Shown: positions 61,691 through 64,000 of the stretch, in pieces
How the letters are laid out: each line of letters starts with the position of its first letter
How positions within the stretch are numbered: position 1 is the stretch's first letter
NCBI RefSeq assembly: GCF_013778325.1
Contig: NZ_JACEIB010000007.1
Span: 291,897-355,896 of the forward strand
Reading direction: 5' to 3'
Length of the DNA stretch: 64,000 nt
DNA from: Sphingomonas chungangi
GTDB lineage: Bacteria; Pseudomonadota; Alphaproteobacteria; Sphingomonadales; Sphingomonadaceae
Translations under genes and position numbers: made by a program
The notes under the pieces: generated by a model
Databases searched by the model: none
Told to the model about the DNA's origin: nothing
What the model saw: only the letters and a program-made list of their open reading frames with translations

Positions 61691-61884
61691 CGGCTCGTAG
61701 CCGAAACAAGCGGCCGGGTCCGGCGATGGCGAGGTGAGCAGCCTGAGGCTTCGGTACGGCCCCGCGTTGACGATGCCTCACCAGCGCCGTCGGATCTCGG
61801 TTTATCGGCGCGTGCGTGGGGTACTATGGGCGCGGTGAAAACCGCCCGGGCTCGAGATGGACGGCGCCGGGCCGCCGATCGGCA

Positions 61885-63177
61885 TCACATCTCGATCGGC
61901 GCCGTCCTGCCCGCATCGTAGGTTGCACGGCCCGCAAGAAGCAGGCCGACGATGCTGACCGCCGCAGCGCCCGCCATGTAGGCACCGACCGTCGCCAGCC
62001 CGAAGCGGTCCGCCAGCAGCTTGGCGAGGATCGGGGTGAGGCCGCCGCCGATGATCCCGCCGATGTTGAAGGCGAGCGAGGTGCCGGTATAGCGCACCTG
62101 CGGCGGGAACAGGCCCGGCAACCAGGCGCCGAGCGGGCCGTAGACGAAGCCCATCGCCAGCAGCGCCAGCGCGAGAAAGACGGACGCATGCATCATTGAT
62201 CCGCTGCCGAGCAGCGGCGCGAGCAGCGCGCCCGCGACGATCGCCCCGATGCAGCCCCAGATCAGCACGCGGCGCGGATCGAGCGCGTCGGAAAGCCAGC
62301 CCGCGAGGACGATGCCCACCGCCATGAAGAGGATGGCGACGAGCTGCGCCTCCAGGAAGGCCTGCTTGGCATAGCCGAGCTTGGTGGTGCCGTAGCCGAG
62401 CGCGAAGGCGGTCGCGATATAATAGACCGCGAAGCAGCAGACGACGCCGAGGATGCCCGCAAGCGTGCGCCCGAGATGATCGCGCAGCACGTCGGCGATC
62501 GGGACGCGCGGCGGTGGCGCCTCCTCCAATGCGGCGGCGAAGGCAGCCGTCTCGGTGAGCTTGAGGCGCACCCAGAGGCCAAGGCCGACCAGCAATGCAC
62601 TGGCGAGGAAGGGGATGCGCCAGCCCCAGTCCTTGAACTGCCCGGGCGTCAGCGTCGCGCCGAGGATCAGGAAGAAGCCGTTGGCGGCGAGGAAGCCGAC
62701 CGGTGCACCGAGCTGCGGCGCCATGCCGAATCGGGCGCGCCAGCCGGGCGGGGCATTCTCTACCGCCAGCAGCGCGGCACCGCTCCACTCGCCCCCTAGC
62801 CCGATGCCCTGCCCGACGCGCAGCAGGCAAAGCAGGGCCGGCGCCATCCAGCCGACCATCGCATAGGTCGGCAGGAAGGCGATGGCGGCGGTGGAGAGGC
62901 CCATCAGCAGTAGCGACGCGACCAGCGTCGACTTGCGGCCGATCCGGTCGCCGAAATGGCCGAACAGCGCCCCGCCGAGCGGCCGGGCGAGGAAGGCGAG
63001 GCCGAAGCTGGCATAAGAGGAGAGAAGCTGTGCGGAGGCCGATGTCGCGGGAAAGAAGAGCGGCCCGAAGACGAGGCTCGCGGCAGTGGCGTAGATGTAG
63101 AAATCGTAGAACTCGACCGAGGTGCCCACCAGGCTCGCCAGCAATATCCGCCCCGTCTGCCGTGTGCCGCCCATCAT
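61885..63177 (-). CDS. MFS transporter, MHS type
   Basis: This 430-residue transporter has 12 helices and the MHS motifs LVGTSVEFYDFYIYATAAS in helix 1, LAFLARPLGGALFGHFGDRIGRK, and RVGQGIGLGGEWSGAALL in helix 4. The Asp and Glu in EFYDFY and GGEWSG are typical proton-coupling sites. The length and motif spacing match its neighbour at 60213, making a convergent paralogous pair. ATG at 63177 or the next ATG at 63174 may be used. Likely cargo is an organic acid, not determined. Confidence 0.92.
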   Translation of the reverse strand: MMGGTRQTGRILLASLVGTSVEFYDFYIYATAASLVFGPLFFPATSASAQLLSSYASFGLAFLARPLGGALFGHFGDRIGRKSTLVASLLLMGLSTAAIAFLPTYAMVGWMAPALLCLLRVGQGIGLGGEWSGAALLAVENAPPGWRARFGMAPQLGAPVGFLAANGFFLILGATLTPGQFKDWGWRIPFLASALLVGLGLWVRLKLTETAAFAAALEEAPPPRVPIADVLRDHLGRTLAGILGVVCCFAVYYIATAFALGYGTTKLGYAKQAFLEAQLVAILFMAVGIVLAGWLSDALDPRRVLIWGCIGAIVAGALLAPLLGSGSMMHASVFLALALLAMGFVYGPLGAWLPGLFPPQVRYTGTSLAFNIGGIIGGGLTPILAKLLADRFGLATVGAYMAGAAAVSIVGLLLAGRATYDAGRTAPIEM

Positions 63178-63380
63178 TCGCTCCGTTCTGGTTCGGCTTC
63201 GCGATGGCGGCAGAAGGGGCGCGGCGTCAACCGCCCGCGGTCGATGCGGGTCGGGAGCGACGTGGCCTGCGGTTCCTCCCGCGCGACGATCCGGGCCGGG
63301 GCGATGCGGCGGCGGTGGTGCCGGCGCGATCCTGTCGATATGCTGGCTCCGGGAGGATGGCGGGTCGTAGGGGATCGCGC

Positions 63381-63629
63381 ATGAATCGGAGTATGGTCGC
63401 GTGCTTCATGGCGGGGGCTGCCGGGGGCGCCTTCATGTCCTTCCTGGTGATCGCGCTGCTGCGCATCATGGTGCTCGATCCGCAGGACCAGGCGACCGGT
63501 CTCGACAGGCTGGGAACACGCATGGATGGCCTCGAAAACCGTATCCAGCGGCTGGAACTCAACAGCGGGCAGCTCGATCCCCGGGATGCGCAACGGGCGG
63601 GCGCGCCGCAGCGGGGCGCGCTCGACTGA
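63381..63629 (+). CDS. Small single-pass membrane protein with coiled coil
   Basis: The 82-residue frame from ATG 63381 has a first helix (MVACFMAGAAGGAFMSFLVIALL) and then a heptad-like stretch (LDRLGTRMDGLENRIQRLEL). GGGG is a few bases upstream. The product would be a small anchored coiled-coil protein. I do not recognise it. The coherent pattern suggests a real gene. It lies between the MHS gene and the rRNA promoter region. Confidence 0.58.
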   Translation: MNRSMVACFMAGAAGGAFMSFLVIALLRIMVLDPQDQATGLDRLGTRMDGLENRIQRLELNSGQLDPRDAQRAGAPQRGALD

Positions 63630-63710
63630 GTTGCCGGTGAGGTATTCAGGCTCGAAAGGCGGCCCGGACGACAAAATTGCGGCCTGGCGAAATTTTCTGA
63701 ACCGAATCTG

Positions 63711-63739
63711 TTGACGGACCCCCGGAGCGTCTGTAGAGG
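63711..63739 (+). promoter_or_regulatory. Probable rRNA operon promoter
   Basis: TTGACG at 63711-63716 and TAGAGG at 63734-63739 with a 17-bp spacer form a strong sigma-70-type promoter. It is followed by a long untranslated leader containing a boxA-like motif. The combination resembles sphingomonad rrn promoters, and no protein gene follows within the window. Confidence 0.6.
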
Positions 63740-64000
63740 CCCCTCCACCGCAGCGGACGGCCACTTGGTCGGCTTGCTGGCGGCTCCGAAAGGGAGGGGC
63801 TCAAAAAAGCTTCTTGCCAGATATTCGGGGAGCGGTTACTTTCAGAGTTTCCGCGTGGCACTTTCTGGATCGGACAACCGGTCCCCCGAGATCAAAATCG
63901 GGGCAGGGAAGCTGTCGCGTTCTTTCTCATTGTTGGTTGGATGAAGGGACATGCGGGCGGCGGCTCGGCGTGCGATGGTGGCCTCTGGGCATCATCACGT
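63740..64000 (+). other. Probable rRNA operon 5' leader (16S gene beyond the window)
   Basis: The 261 bases after the promoter hold no credible coding frame. GTTCTTTCTCATTG at 63919-63932 resembles the alphaproteobacterial antitermination boxA-plus-spacer (GTTCTTTGACATTG). Downstream, GAAGGGACATGCGGGCGGCGG and CCTCTGGGCATCATCACGT are the kind of sequence found just before 16S genes in this order. A CCCCGA/TCGGGG hairpin lies at 63885-63904. The 16S gene itself is not in the window, so this is inferred. Confidence 0.55.

Noticed and set aside
63711-63944. 77-codon + frame starting TTG at 63711
   Set aside because: It starts in the -35 box of a probable rRNA promoter, has no ribosome site and no motif.

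Overview
The window is high-GC chromosomal DNA of an alphaproteobacterium. The best fit is the order Sphingomonadales (Sphingomonas-like). The grounds are several TonB-dependent receptors, Entner-Doudoroff KDPG aldolase, a cyo quinol oxidase linked to SURF1 and a RegB/RegA-type redox pair, sphingomonad-style CCGTTCG...CGAACGG intergenic repeats, and an rRNA-type promoter and leader at the right edge. The placement is inferred from gene content and was not tested by alignment. About 60 protein genes, one tRNA and several families of short palindromic repeats can be supported. I see no prophage, insertion sequence, CRISPR array or classical defence island.

Layout. 0-11.3 kb: the 3' part of an RND efflux adaptor, eda, an amino-acid permease, a Tat-exported glycerophosphodiesterase, then an iron block (Fur-box siderophore receptor, PiuC-type hydroxylase, PepSY membrane protein), then VOC, DUF899 and MarR genes around a perfect operator. 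11.4-27.8 kb: transporters (two MFS, MATE, a TonB receptor), a DEAD-box helicase with a YaiI gene, a GST, an efflux outer-membrane factor, a tightly coupled three-gene envelope operon (DUF2334 deacetylase-like, polytopic membrane protein, glycosyltransferase) and kup. 28-33.7 kb: a porin with a Pho-box-like site, a CHASE3 kinase / response regulator / REC-HisKA_2 kinase signalling group, a PilZ protein and a GFA-family protein. 33.8-43 kb: a peptidase-rich stretch (M3, S10, S9, M24) with palindromic elements between genes. 43-47.8 kb: small proteins, tRNA-Thr(GGT), DUF427, a phosphatase, a CotH-like unknown, DUF4956 and PPK2. 48-51.5 kb: a 977-residue PAS-GGDEF-EAL-PilZ protein fused to an incomplete tyrosine-recombinase-like domain, convergent with and overlapping a hydrolase gene. 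51.6-60 kb: a periplasmic GH13 enzyme, then a seven-gene operon cyoABCD-surf1-regB-regA. 60-64 kb: two convergent MHS-type MFS paralogues, a small membrane protein and an rRNA-operon promoter and leader running off the edge.

Most genes are housekeeping or physiological: iron, phosphate and potassium uptake, respiration, peptide use, efflux, signalling. The most unusual object is the c-di-GMP enzyme with a recombinase-like C-terminus at 47983-50916. Its neighbour's extended tail suggests that an ancient deletion joined the two genes.
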